A stretch of 64,000 nucleotides of DNA from Hirundichthys speculiger. Its lineage: Eukaryota > Chordata > Actinopteri > Beloniformes > Exocoetidae. A model generated the notes under the pieces. That model was not told the origin of the DNA. It searched no databases and saw nothing but the letters and a program-made list of their open reading frames with translations. Location of the stretch: the NCBI GenBank assembly GCA_018398805.1, contig JAGFBZ010001127.1, positions 1-64,000 on the forward strand. The letters are read 5' to 3'. The translations under genes and the position numbers were made by a program. Positions 23,531-35,139 of the stretch are shown here, piece after piece (position 1 is the first letter of the stretch; each line of letters starts with the position of its first letter).

Positions 23531-23550
23531 GTTCACACCTAGGTGTGAAC
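23531..23550. repeat. Perfect 20-bp palindrome
   Basis: GTTCACACCTAGGTGTGAAC equals its own reverse complement. It marks the left edge of a GC-rich block and may be a transposon end or a binding site. Confidence 0.8.
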
Positions 23551-24740
23551 GTGATGTCACGGCCTCTCACTGCCCCTAACTGGCCGCGAGCCCCTAGTCT
23601 CAGCGGGGTTCCCCAAACGGAGGTGGATCGCAGACTGGCCGTTTAAAACTCAGTGAGCGCGACCCGATCGCTCTCTTGCTTTTACCCTCTCGTGCTTTTG
23701 ATTCTCTTGCTGCAGCCTGCACACCCACGAAAGTCGAGGACAAGCTGAGCCGCTCCTGCGACCACCCGTGGAGCGTAACTTTCTTGCTTCTTCACCTCGC
23801 TTGCTGCCTTTACTCTGCTCTCGCTTTGACCCTTCGGCTCTCCAGCCCGGATGTAATCCGCACGCTCAAAGCATCCTCTCCCTTGGGCCTACCTCGGCCC
23901 ATCATTGCTTCCAGCCAGCAACCGCAAGGCCATCCAGCGGCGCGCTAGTCAGCCACCGGCAAGGAAGACCCCTTTATGCGCTCCGTCTAGCCATGAGTGA
24001 ACCGCGCACATCCGCGCGAGAGAGACGCTGTGCCCCATGGAAGACGCCCGGCTCCACGCGCACCCTACAGGACCCGGTTCCGCTGAAGCACCACAACCTA
24101 TATTCCCCCTTAAGCCGAAGGAGAGAGACAAGCAGGGCCACTCCGGGACCACCCACGGAGCGTAATCCAACAGCGGTACAGCTGTATCCCAAAGTCTAAT
24201 TACCCTCCTGGGACACTACAACGCCATCGATCGCTTTCGAGAAGCGAAACAAGTAAGAGGCTTTTGGTGTCTGCGCAGAGCTTAGTTTAGTTGTTTGCCA
24301 ATCCAGTTTTCTTGTGCTTTGTATATGTTTAGAACCGGACCATCGGTCCGCCGTAGTTCATACGTTTTATTATTGCGAACAGCAACCCCGCTTGCCGTTC
24401 CTCAGTTCAAAACCAGAGCAGCTCTGTGGAGTGATTCATACTGCTGCATCTGTGAGAGCTACGGAGTCGCGGTTGCTAGTCGCAGAGTTACTTAGCTCAC
24501 TGTTTACGATTAAGCCCACCGGTCATTCGCCGCTGCGTGTTTACCCACATGATCGCAGTGCTTCCTCGCCATCAACTGGTCGCGCTGTGATTTCAGACAA
24601 CAGTCAGAAAGGGGGGAGTGCAGAGTTTTACACAGTTTTGTAACATTGGCTGGTTGAAGAGGTCTGTGCTCGGACTCACATCTTCTCTGTTGCTCTATAG
24701 CGCCACACCTGGTCACAGGCTGGCACACATAGAACAACAG
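23551..24740. other. GC- and CpG-rich block of unknown nature
   Basis: Base composition changes abruptly from AT-rich intron to CpG-rich sequence. Several ORFs of 60-140 codons overlap in different frames, but none has a recognisable domain. The block could be a large solo LTR, the leader of a retroelement, or a CpG island. The boundaries are approximate. Confidence 0.4.
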
Positions 24741-25022
24741 CCATTTTGAGACTGATTGTGCCGTTTAGTCCATTTTCCTGATTTATCAGGTGGTGCCCCG
24801 TTTCATTTTATTAACTTTGTTAATACCTTTATGGTTATTAGCAGCTGTCCATCAAGACAGTTGGTAATAACCCTTTTATGACTAAACGAGCACGTTATAT
24901 GCCTTATTGCACAACAAATACACTGACAACTGCAGTCCAGTGAGGACTATATGGTGCTCTTTGCATCATATTCAGGCACATCATATATGAAGTTTTTAGC
25001 TAAATGCGATGGCGGCTCTTAT

Positions 25023-25412
25023 TAGAGACGTTCAGATACCATTTTTCCCTTGTGATACCGATTCTTGAGCTGTGGGTATTGGTCGATACCGAGTATCAAT
25101 ATGAGTATGATATTAAAGAAATTGAAACAAACTGCCTGACTGTAATATAATTATCATTGTTGTCAAACATAAATAAAATCCAAGGCATTTATGTCTATAT
25201 TTTTTTCTAAATAGGACAGTACGAAACAGTATTGCAAAATTAAAAAGTATTTCTTTTAACTGGTAGTGTAACGGAAGTAACTAGTAAATAAATCAATAAA
25301 TATAAATTACTTGGTATCAGTTGGTGCCTGGACTCCCGTACTCACCGATACCGGCATTTTTGTCAGCATTGGAGCAATTTCCGATACTGGTATTGGAATC
25401 GGAACAACACTA
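25023..25412. mobile_element. 390-bp hAT MITE with exact 8-bp duplication
   Basis: GCTCTTAT flanks both sides (25015-25022 and 25413-25420). The ends TAGAGACGTTCAGATACC and (inward) TAGTGTTGTTCCGATTCC are diverged inverted repeats. The interior is non-coding with several GATACCGAT-like words. Confidence 0.8.
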
Positions 25413-25420
25413 GCTCTTAT

Positions 25421-26901
25421 CCAACATATCTTTCTTTGTTAATAGGTTCCTAACTGAATTCAGGTCTCATGCTTACTGCTCCTGGTGGTTCAGACAAGAT
25501 ATGTCATACACACATTCCAACTCAGACCATGCATATTATAGACCAACCATACTGATAGGTAAAATTTTAATTTGTTTCTGGGGTTCATACACACTTGGTA
25601 GGGAAACAGCCTTGTACTCCAAAATAGCCAGAGAAGGCCTTGGAAAATGGTCATTTTGAAGTTGCGATAACACGTGTTGGAAAATGTGCTCTCACTCAAA
25701 GACAGTTTACAATATGCTTAGATATCAGTGGGGACAATTCTGCCAGTTGTCAGTGCATTTATGAATGAACTTTGTTTGATTTAATTATCATGAAGTTTTG
25801 AATAATAAACGTGTGATGTAAATCAACCAGGTGAAAGATCATGTTAAATATCCAAACCCTGTGAACTGTACTTTGTGAACCTATAAGTCTTTGCAGTTAC
25901 ATTTGAAAGCAAAATGAATTGTGTTACTTTGGGAATCAAGAACACAAAATATGATCATTTTGTACTTTGCTCTGTACTACTGTATTGATGATGGTCAATG
26001 TTTGGACTTTTAAATCTTCAGCCCTCCGAAAAGGCTAGACAGCAAGCACACTGTAGTCATAACTCGTGTTTCCTTGTTCTTCTTTTATTTTTACTTTCAC
26101 ACAGGTACACAGGTACACAGGTTATACACCTGAAATACATAAAACCAGAATGTAACAGGTTACATAGAATAATATTTATAAAATAACCCTTTTAAATAAC
26201 TGTTTCTATCTTTTTTAATGATTAACAACCATTTACTTTTTAATATAAACCATTTAACTATCTTCCTATGAATTAAATCAATTAATTGCAGTAAACACAA
26301 TGAATTGAATGAGTAAACATACACACAGTGCCTCAGTGCCAACATTAGCAGCCAACATAGCAAGCCAAATGCTTAAACAACCAGCTAAACACTAGTCTAT
26401 GGATGCTAGCGGAGTTAGCTTAGCATGCTAATAACGAACTAGCGGAAGTGCTAATGGAGAGCTAGCGGAAGTGCTAACAACTTAGGGGCGCTAATTGGGA
26501 GCGAACCACGAGTTATAAATAAACACACTCATCCTTAACATTCTCATATCACTCATTTGAAGCTCCTTAGCAGTGAAATACACACAAACACATTAAATTC
26601 ACACACTACGTGTTGTTAGCAGGCTATTTCTGAGCTACAGCTTACCAATGGGCCGTGTGTGCTGTCTCTGTCTGAAGCCGGATACAAACTGACAGCTGCA
26701 GCACTACTGCTGTAATGCATGCTGCTAGACCGGAAGTTACATGGTCTCATTCAAAATAAGATGCAGAGGTAGAAAACTCTTAAAATAAAATACTCAGAGT
26801 TACTTTTAACTATTAAATAAATTACTGAGAGCTATAAATAATGATTAAATACAAAAGTCTTGACAGTCAATAATAATAAGTATGGATTAGTGTATCAAAA
26901 A
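25421..26901. other. Intronic sequence, no gene recognised
   Basis: AT-rich. Near 26390-26480 the short words GCTAGCGGA and GTGCTAA recur (three to four times), a low-complexity patch. Nothing else can be supported. Confidence 0.45.
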
Positions 26902-27020
26902 CATTCATTCATTCATCTCCATACTTCCACTTTATTCTGCTTCAGGGTTTCTGAGCATGCAGGAGCTCATCAAGCTACTGGGATAGAGGCAGGGCGTATC
27001 CCAGACAGGGCTTCAGGCCA
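26902..27020 (-). mobile_element. L2-like LINE tail
   Basis: Read on the minus strand the sequence has the usual L2-type 3' end: a diverged GGATA-CC stretch, then GAAGCAGAATAAAGTGGAAG, then a (GAAT)n tail. It is short and 5'-truncated. Confidence 0.5.
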
Positions 27021-27619
27021 TTTCCAGATCTCATACTTTAACAAACTCCTCCCAGAGATTTGGTCGGATTGACTCCAAACTTTTTTTTCAAATCTAAACA
27101 CATGAGTAATGAAAGTTTGCGAAGCTTATAACCTTTTACCAGAGGGCATGACCGTAGTGAAGACCAAGGTTTGATGTAATGTCAAAGACTCTCCTTGAAA
27201 AAAAATCGGCTGTAACTCAGCCATACATTGTTTAATCTGGTCCAAAACGGATCAGTATGATCATAGCCCTATCCTTCACCGTAAAACAGGAAGTGGATGG
27301 TTTTGTCACACACAAATAAAAAAAAATCATTAAAAATCACCTGTTTGTCCTAAGAAGGTGAGGTCAAAGGATCACATGGCTTTCACAAAAGCAAACATTT
27401 CATACATTACAACTTATAATATGAAATAATTTAATTCGTCCGCCTCTATACATTAATCATGATCATATTTCTGACAAACTTTGATCAAACTGCCCATGAA
27501 CATTGTTCACCATTTATTTATTGATACCTGTCCGTTTCATCCAGATTGTATTTTTTTTTTTAAGTCCAATTTTTAAAATCATTTTTTACTCATTTTTAAA
27601 TTTGTAAACTGTGGTTTTC

Positions 27620-28254
27620 TGTCGTCAGAAGAAGTTTGGAGATCTGGTGATGGCGGGGTGACTTTTCTTCTCTCTCTCTTCTCTCTGGATTTGCTGTGGC
27701 GTTCTGAGTGTGTTAATGGGTTCAGAAAAAAGCTGCTCCAAGCTGACTTTTTCAATGCAAAAATATATTTATTTACAAAAAAAAGAAGGCATAAATGACA
27801 GACTTGCACACGTCTGGGAACTTCTCGGGTCGAATTTGGTAAGAAGAACAAAGCACGAACATCAGAGGGACACTTCTTATAGTCATAGTCAGACATCTAA
27901 TTACAGTAATCTAATTTCAGACATGCGTGGGATCAAACACAATTTCTTTGGCAATAGTTTGACAGGTTTTTCCTCCTTTGGACAATGACCATCTGGTGTC
28001 TCACGATAAGACCCCAAACACAGGATATTACTCCCTTTTCTCTTAATTTCGGGATCTTCCAAATTTGTAAGCCTGGGAACTGACCTTGAGCCGATTTCCA
28101 CATGATGGACCGAAACGAACCCAGTGAACTCAGAGATGAGGCCTAACAGCAGGCCTTTCAGCTGTTAAAGCGCTATTAAAGGGTTGTAGTTAAACTTTAT
28201 ATAAAAAAGGTAAATATCGTGTACATATCAGATATATATCATGTTTTTCAGACA
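27620..28254 (-). mobile_element. Probable retroviral 3' LTR
   Basis: On the minus strand a purine tract (AAGGGGGAAA) precedes TGTCTGAAAAACATG at 28254. A TATA-like TTATATAAAG follows about 55 bases in, and an AATAAA signal lies near 27765. The end is placed at GACA (27620) by eye. The first 50 bp recur at 32863-32912, which supports two LTR copies of one provirus. Confidence 0.55.
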
Positions 28255-28732
28255 CTAATATTTCCCCCTTCGAGACTACACAGACTCTCGAAAAAGGAAA
28301 GAAAGAAAAACACAACAACACACAGGGTATAAAAAGTGATAACTCAAAATCAACTGTCATGGAGAGTGGGAGCAAAAACCTGCCAGCAGATACACATTTC
28401 AGAAAACCATCATTCCTTCAAGGCAGGAAAAACCTCCCACGGCGTCCATCTGCCAGGGATCACCACCGTACCAGCCCTCCAGACAACAAAAAGAGTATAT
28501 AATGGGCAATATGCATAAGAGCCTCAGAAAAGAATGGAATAACTGCTATCCCGTCGAACCCACGTTCAGACCTATGCCTGCCTAAACCCTCTGTCCTGTC
28601 TGATATAAGGACAAAACACCTGAGGCCCCACACATAATGCACAAAACAACATTAAAAGATTATAACTGAATCACAAATGAATATTGAGTCATAACATAAC
28701 ATTATCAAGGATATATTTTGAATATACTGAAT

Positions 28733-29921
28733 TAGGGGTGCTCCGATCAGGGTTTTTGGGGCAGATCACCGATCACTGAAATCAATATCGGCCGATCCGA
28801 TACCGATCACCGATTGTATTTATTTCTCTTTGTTTCTTGCTGTCTTAGACCTTTTCGACTTGAAAATTGTGGACATGCGCCCCCTAGTGCCCCCGACATA
28901 ACTGGAGTGTGCGGTGCTCCACCAACTAACCCAAACACAGCAGCGTGGAGCATCTGTTACGGATAATGCAGACATGTCTTGGATTGATGATGTTAGGCAG
29001 TGGCCTCCAGTTACAGATGAAGGTAGTTTATCGCTGTTTTTAATGATTGATTATGGAAATAGCATGATCTATTCCCATAATCAAACGCTAAAAACTGTGG
29101 AACGCTGCAACGCTGGCTATAACTAATGTCAACAAGCCATTTATGCTACTGTAACATTAACGCTAGCGGTAAATTAGGCTATGTGTTAATGTTATATTTA
29201 ATTTATTTTTATCATTCTCCTAAGTCATTCATTCATTCATTCATTGATTTATAGGCTTGTGCTAGTGCCGGGTTACAGTAGCCTCATACTGCTGTTCTTT
29301 CGGCCAGAATCGTCCGGGACTCTCAGCGAGACTATGAGTAGTACGAGATTGAATGTTAACGAAAACTCACCCGGCTGTATTCATTTGGAACAAAGTCCTT
29401 TCTGTTGATATTTTTCACCCACGGCGTCCTAACTTCTTGTTCTGCAAACAAGGCAGTCTTCGTGCAGTAAAGGCTTGTGTATTTCATACTTTCTTCTTCC
29501 ATTGTTGAATTTTCACGCCATTGTTGGCACAGTTCATGACGGAACATGTATTCCCACTCGACCGACTTGACATTATAAAAATATCTATTTGTAGAAAGAG
29601 AAAAACACTGGTTAATCTGCGAGCCGGTGAAAGTGTCGTTCTGTAGCACACTCCAGCAATGGCGGACTGGTACTTCCTTTCATTGATAAGACTTGCTTTT
29701 GTATTGTTTGTTCTGTTAATAAAGAACTATTGAAGAAAAAAAAAAAGGACGGGGTACTTCCGGGGGGCTGGCCCGAAAAGGTCTATACACAGTGTATGCG
29801 CACGAGAATAGAGCATTTTTGATCGGCTCTTTTGATCGGCTTTAATGACAATTCTGACCGATCCCAATCATATGCATATCGGCCGATCCGATCAGGTCAC
29901 CGATCGATCGGAGCACCCCTA
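28733..29921. mobile_element. 1.19-kb hAT element with exact 8-bp duplication
   Basis: TACTGAAT flanks both ends (28725-28732 and 29922-29929). The termini TAGGGGTGCTCCGATC are perfect inverted repeats and the subterminal GGCCGATCCGAT is also inverted. The element entered the retroviral remnant between integrase and 3' LTR. No hAT transposase is seen. Inside lies a minus-strand open frame at 29356-29649. Confidence 0.85.
29356..29649 (-). CDS. Unidentified open frame inside the hAT element, possible THAP-like exon
   Basis: The 97-codon frame ends at a good splice donor (CGG|GTGAGT). Its last part, WVKNINRKDFVPNEYSRV, resembles the middle of a THAP DNA-binding domain (W, basic residue, F-P spacing), but the cysteines and the C-terminal HF are not visible. 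It may be an exon captured by the transposon. Function is not known. Confidence 0.3.
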   Translation of the reverse strand: MLQNDTFTGSQINQCFSLSTNRYFYNVKSVEWEYMFRHELCQQWRENSTMEEESMKYTSLYCTKTALFAEQEVRTPWVKNINRKDFVPNEYSRVSFR

Positions 29922-30758
29922 TACTGAATACTAAACATTTCTTGACTGAAAGAATATCCCCCCAAGAGTTTCATAGTCGAAGAAGAAGCTCCTGGAGAAT
30001 TCAGACGGATCGACGACATTGTATCAGGACAATGTCGATGTTGGATTTTGACAGTCCATGTGGTCAAGATTGAATGGAAATGCTTGAGCCAGCAGTCACC
30101 CCAGGGGATTTCCCATCAGTACTGAGAAGAAAAAGAAAACACTGACCAGTAACTTGTTCCAAGTGAAAAAGAAACATTTTCAAACAAGTGATTAAAAATA
30201 GGTGAAAAAGAATCAAAAGGCATAATATAGTGTAAATATTCATATATGAATATCAAAAATCAACCTCTAAAAGGGTACGTTTCAACTATGACATCGTCCA
30301 CTTTCTCCTTATCTTTGTCATCAGTAACAGGTCTACGTAACAGCGACATCTGAATGTTGTCACCAGGCATCACCACGCCTTTTCATAATCATGCTTTCAA
30401 TTGTCAACTTGGAAAAAAAGTAGTTGCAATTATTGAAGGTGAAATCAATGTGGTAGTCAGATCCTCATAGTCGTCAACTCGTTATACTACTAAAGTCACT
30501 ACATGTATGTCATAAATTGTCACTAGCTGTATAAAAATTTGTCTGTCCTTCTGAAATGTAACAGAATAAAAGTAACTTTTATAATCACCTTAGTCATCCA
30601 ATTGAAGTCTACGGAAAAATAGACAATAGTCTCTTCCAACAGTTAGTCTTCTACAAAAGTTAAGTAACACTTAAACAAATGACTAAAAAATAAGTAGTAC
30701 AAATGTCTTGGGTCTGTAAATGATAAACTATTCCAAGTCGGAATTTAATCTCTAATTT

Positions 30759-30899
30759 CTAAAGAATCAATCGCACTGTTTTATCCACAAATTCTTTACC
30801 GTCGTCAGAGGATATGCGAACTGGCAATCCCCACCTGCTTATGACCTCCTGGGACAAAACCTTAGCAACAGACTGAGCACCTTTGTGTCTGGAATCCGC
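30759..30899 (-). pseudogene. Retroviral integrase core fragment
   Basis: About 46 codons on the minus strand read like part of an integrase catalytic core (SVAKVLSQEVISRWGLP followed by an SSDDGKEF motif carrying a catalytic-type Asp), then end at a stop. The rest of pol between this point and gag is missing. It lies downstream of gag in the correct order, which marks an internally deleted provirus. Confidence 0.65.
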
Positions 30900-31145
30900 A
30901 AAAGTTCAACCAAAATTTAGAGTGTCACATCTTACTAAAATAACATCTTCTTGTTTCCAAAAACCTATAATAATCTCTCAGTCTTGACATAATCAGAGTA
31001 TTGAGTATATTTGTCAAAGTTCAAAAGGTTCCGCAAGGTATAATGAGTCAGAATAGTAACTGGGTAGTCAACAGAACAGATGATGTTTCATCACACACCA
31101 ATATTTGTCTCCAACAGAGTTGGACACATATAGCAAAAGGAGTCC

Positions 31146-32240
31146 TTAGAATAATCTGGAAGTGTCAGTGCTGGAGCCTCCAGCAGTCTTCGTTTCCACC
31201 AGCTGCACCTGAGTCAGTTTTCTCAAGGCATCTTGGTCTTGTTGTTTCTGTTCTTTCTCCCTTTTCCGATACAGTTCCACTTGATGTGCAATGTGATCCG
31301 TGTAGACACTTTTCGTCATGTGTCCAAGTCCAACCACTTCTGCCAGCTTACTTCTCACTGGCTGCGGCAATCCTTCCTGAATCTTGTCTTGTATGATCGC
31401 TTGTTCCATTTGAATTCCTTCTGAATCATGTCCTGTAGTGTTTCTCCATACTCGGTGGGCTCTGGAGACATAAGATCTTGGATTTTCATTGTCTCTTATG
31501 GGCTCAATCAGAATATTGTCAGGATAATTGTTGGTCAGAAATATTACTTTCAGTGCTTTACATATTCGGCCTCTGTTCGCTGCAAACAGTTCCGGATCGT
31601 TCACAGCAGTTCCCACATAACGATCAAGGCCAGCTTTTAACATGATCTCTTCCATCACTGGGACTCCAAGAATGTTGGCTAGATGTCTCTTAACATCTCC
31701 CATGGCAAGCTGTGTTCCCACACAGACTTCCTCCAATTTTGAGATCCATGGATGAGCTCCATCCTGGAGTGGTGGTAGCTTCTCCGATATGCTTGTCAGA
31801 TCTGTATCCTGCCAGGGTCTGTTGTCTTCATGCGGTCCTCGGACAACCACTGGACACATTTTACTCAATGAGTCTTTCTTCTTTAGTCTTAAAGAGTAGC
31901 TTTTGGATGATCCTTTCTTGCGTGTTTCCTCCTCTTCAATTTGTAGTTCTTGTAATTGGTCTTGCATGGCCATCGGATTCTCTGATCCAAGGGAACTCTC
32001 CAGAAAAGTGGGACATGAATCATTGGTTCTCCGTTCCTTTCTCAGGGTTCGTGACTTGTCATCTTTGATTCTTGCAGTGTCTTCTTGGCTGTTTACTGGA
32101 AGCTGAGGATGCAAATTTCCGTTCTTCACTTCTCTTTCGTATGGTGGAGGGGTCCTCAATGTTGGAGGAGAAGATGTGTGAGAGAAAAGTTTGTCATCTT
32201 TTGTCATCATCTCCTTTGTTTCCTTTACATCTGGTTTCAT
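31146..32240 (-). CDS. Endogenous retrovirus gag-like ORF, 364 codons, open
   Basis: This is the longest intact frame in the intron. The N-terminal third is charged and proline-rich, as in matrix or linker regions. The second half has the look of a capsid region (PWISKLEEVCVGTQLAMGDV, and later HRVWRNTTGHDSEG followed by a conserved GLPQPVRSKL). It ends in a charged coiled stretch and lacks a CCHC knuckle before the stop. Integrase debris follows at 30759-30899 and LTR sequence flanks the region. It is a fish retrovirus-like or gypsy-like gag. The frame being open while pol is gone is notable. No claim of activity is made. Confidence 0.6.
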   Translation of the reverse strand: MKPDVKETKEMMTKDDKLFSHTSSPPTLRTPPPYEREVKNGNLHPQLPVNSQEDTARIKDDKSRTLRKERRTNDSCPTFLESSLGSENPMAMQDQLQELQIEEEETRKKGSSKSYSLRLKKKDSLSKMCPVVVRGPHEDNRPWQDTDLTSISEKLPPLQDGAHPWISKLEEVCVGTQLAMGDVKRHLANILGVPVMEEIMLKAGLDRYVGTAVNDPELFAANRGRICKALKVIFLTNNYPDNILIEPIRDNENPRSYVSRAHRVWRNTTGHDSEGIQMEQAIIQDKIQEGLPQPVRSKLAEVVGLGHMTKSVYTDHIAHQVELYRKREKEQKQQDQDALRKLTQVQLVETKTAGGSSTDTSRLF

Positions 32241-32416
32241 GTCTTCAATTTCATTTCCTCATTTCTTCTTTCTTGTTTGTAGGATCTTCTGTCCTTCATT
32301 TTTTAAACAACTCCAAAACTCCAAGCTCACATTTTCTCTTTTCTTGACGTTTGTCTTTCTTCTGGTGCATCTTGTAGGTCGAAATAAGTACTTGAATTGT
32401 ATTTATAACATCTGGG

Positions 32417-32862
32417 TGTCATGTTTGCAGTGGATGAAGGAGGACCAGAGAGCAGGAGATCTCAAAAAGCAAAAGGGTTTAATACCAAAACACAAAAGTC
32501 CAGAATCCAAAAACACAAAGTCCAAACTGCAAAAAGTTCAAGATACCAAAATACAAAAACATAACTTAACTTATATGCCAAGGAGACAACGAGAGGAAAA
32601 CAAGCAGAACTGCAAACATATACTCACGACAATGGACCCACAGAGAACAGGGGAAAATGACAGGACTTAAATAGACAGAGGAATAAACTAGAGGCAGGTG
32701 CAGGGAATCAGGGTAATGAGGGGAAGGAAGCAAAGCAGAAAACAATAGAGACAAGACAGACCTTTCAAAGTAAAACAGGAACCACTAAAGACAGGGAGAG
32801 ACGCCAACTTGAAAGACACAGACGCACACACCGGGCTGCCATGGCCGACCCAGGCCATGACA
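32417..32862 (-). mobile_element. 446-bp LTR, gypsy-type ends
   Basis: TGTCATG and CATGACA bound a 446-bp block that on the minus strand has a TATTTAA promoter-like box (near 32670) and an ATTAAA signal. It lies 176 bp upstream of the gag ATG. Its flanks lack a matching duplication. Either it is the true 5' LTR of the gag-bearing element, or it is a separate LTR inserted into an older LTR whose first 50 bp remain at 32863-32912. Confidence 0.6.
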
Positions 32863-32912
32863 AAAAGGTAAATATCGTGTACATATCATATATATATCAT
32901 GTTTTTTAGACA
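32863..32912 (-). repeat. 50-bp copy of the start of the 28.2-kb LTR
   Basis: TGTCTAAAAAACATG and the following 35 bases match 28205-28254 in the same orientation with two or three differences. The match stops where the 446-bp LTR begins. Confidence 0.75.
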
Positions 32913-33159
32913 CAACATATTCATTTTTTAAATGAAACCTTATTTTTCAATCAGTTACCAAACTCAGCAGTAAAATAGCTGTACATGGAACCATGATTCA
33001 TTTTTTTTCAAATTTTTTTAGTCAAAGGCTTAATTTTCATAATTTTCTTTTGACAAAAAGTTGTCGTAGCTTCAGGATTTTATGGTTATAGAACAGTCTC
33101 TGCCATCTAGTGACGGAAGAAGCCAATTCTAATATAAAATCATATATGAAACATTTAGT

Positions 33160-34590
33160 TCAGTTCAGTTCAATTTTATTTGTATACCGTGTATTTCAAT
33201 GCAAGTTGTCTCTAGGTGCTTCACAAAGACCCAGAGCATGACCCCCGAGCAAATATAATTAACTGAAATTATAATATTAAATCTGAATTAAAGAAAAATG
33301 GTAAGTAAAAAAAAACTCCTCGAGCAGGATAAAAAAAAAAACCCTTTAAATCAAACAGTGGAGAGGAGAAAACTCCCCTTTAAGAGGAAGAAGCCTCAAG
33401 TGGGACCTGGATCATAGGGAGGGACCTTCCGGCTAAAGGCCAGCTGGATAAAGAAAGTAAAGAGGAAGGAGACAGGACACAGAGGGAGACAGGAGAGAGT
33501 GAGGATGAAAGACAGAAAGAGGAGAGCACATACGCCTTGGCAACACTATCCAGTATAAAATGTATAAATAATAATTATCCATTAACTGGAGAACCAAGAA
33601 TTCCATGAACTTATATTCTGACTGGTTCATTGTTAGTACATTAACTATGTGGATGACTATATAAACAGATGTAGGCAGCAACACGGAGATGGTCAGAGGG
33701 TCTGCCTGGAGTTCAGCATGTCAGCTGATATCCCAGAGACATCGATATAGACAGGTGGAGGTAAAGCCTGGGATGGTCAGAGGATTGAACTAGTATGTAG
33801 CTCTGGAAACTCTGACTTGCAAACATATACAGAAAATAAAATAAAATAAAAGAAAATAGGGGTGGGGAGGGTGGAGGACAGCACAAAAAAACTACAGGAA
33901 CAATGAGGTGCAGATACATTTATGGGATGTCCTTAGTTAGCTAGAAATATAAATAAACAGAAAATCCTTTATTGTCATTATACAGGAGTAAAATGAAATT
34001 TAAAAAGTAACTACAGATGCATCTGAAGAAGAAAGGTAAAGGTGGGAAGAGAAGAGGGGTGAGGACGCCACTCAGTGGATCATGTTGGTGTCTCCTTGCA
34101 GCGTAGGGGGACGATGCTATGTTTCAGACCAGCCTGCTCTAGTCTGGCTTTCATCCATTCCTATAACTGTAGCTATGACTATTGGCCCTAAACTATTGTT
34201 TAGAATAACTATAGGCTTTACTACATAGAAATGTTTTCAGTTTAGTTTTAAAGGTGTCAGCCTCCTGAACCCAAACTGATAGCTGGTTCTATAGTAAAGG
34301 TGTTTGATAGCAGAAGGCCCGTCCTCCAAATTTACTTTTGGTTAGTCTAGGAACTACAAGTGAACCTGCAGTCTGAGAGGAGAGAGCTCTATTAGGAGCA
34401 TCAAAAGTTATACGATCTGGTAGATAACCAAGAGCTAATACAGGAGAATCGTGAACTCTCTGCTGATTCCTGTCAGCACTTGCTCTGCTGCATATTAGAT
34501 CAGCTGGAGGCTATTTAGCATATTTTTTGGACATCCTGCTATTATTGCATTTCAATAATCCAGTCTAGAAGAGACAAACACTTATATTAG
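33160..34590. repeat. Old dispersed teleost repeat
   Basis: It begins with a TTCAGTTCAATTTTATTTGTA word, then GTGCTTCACAAAGAC and AAACTCCCCTTTAAGAGG, which are typical of a common fish repeat. The second half (GGTGTCAGCCTCCTGAACCC and so on) reads as decayed element sequence. No frame is open. The family is not assigned. Confidence 0.5.
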
Positions 34591-34608
34591 TGTTATTTAA
34601 GATTTTTG

Positions 34609-34665
34609 GTATATCTTATTTCTAGGTATATACACATAGTGTATATACCTAGAAATAAGATATAC
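34609..34665. repeat. Perfect hairpin, 27-bp arms, 3-base loop
   Basis: Arms 34609-34635 and 34639-34665 are exact complements around ATA. The right arm ends five bases before the Harbinger element at 34671. The loop ATA and the following GTGT match the sequence after the element's right end (ATAGTGTTTT), so the right arm looks like an inverted copy made at the insertion site. Confidence 0.9.
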
Positions 34666-35016
34666 ACATAGGGCCTGATTTACTAAAGGTTTGCGTGCGT
34701 AAAAACGTGTGCAAACTTGACACCACCCGCAAACCAATGCGCAAGCTGATCTACTAACCGCGTGCAAAGAGGACTGCGCCTCTCAAATTAGCAAAATAGC
34801 ACACGCTGTTCATTTAGCACTTTTGCCCTGATGAATAAACAATATGGGGCGTACCCGCCAGAAAGCGCTAAATACTGGGAGGGGAAAATGCAAATAGGTT
34901 CATTTACCACGCGCAATGAGATTTACCAACCCTGAAAGTAATTGCGGGGATTGTGATTGCGTCTGTATTTAGTACGTTCGAAAGGAAGGTGCTAATCTGC
35001 CCAGCATTACGCACCG

Positions 35017-35125
35017 ATGGCTGCTGTGATTGTGGCAAGGAGGCGACATCGCCAAAATCAAAGAATACGCAGAGAGAGTCTTTCGGACTCGTGTAAATTT
35101 GTTTGCACATGCAAAAGGAGAAATA
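35017..35125 (+). pseudogene. Harbinger transposase start, decayed
   Basis: ATG at 35017 opens MAAVIVARRRHRQNQRIRRE, an arginine-rich start like those of Harbinger transposases, and then shifts frame near 35075. The rest is replaced by hAT sequence from about 35140. Confidence 0.5.
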
Positions 35126-35139
35126 TTTTATTTGAATGT

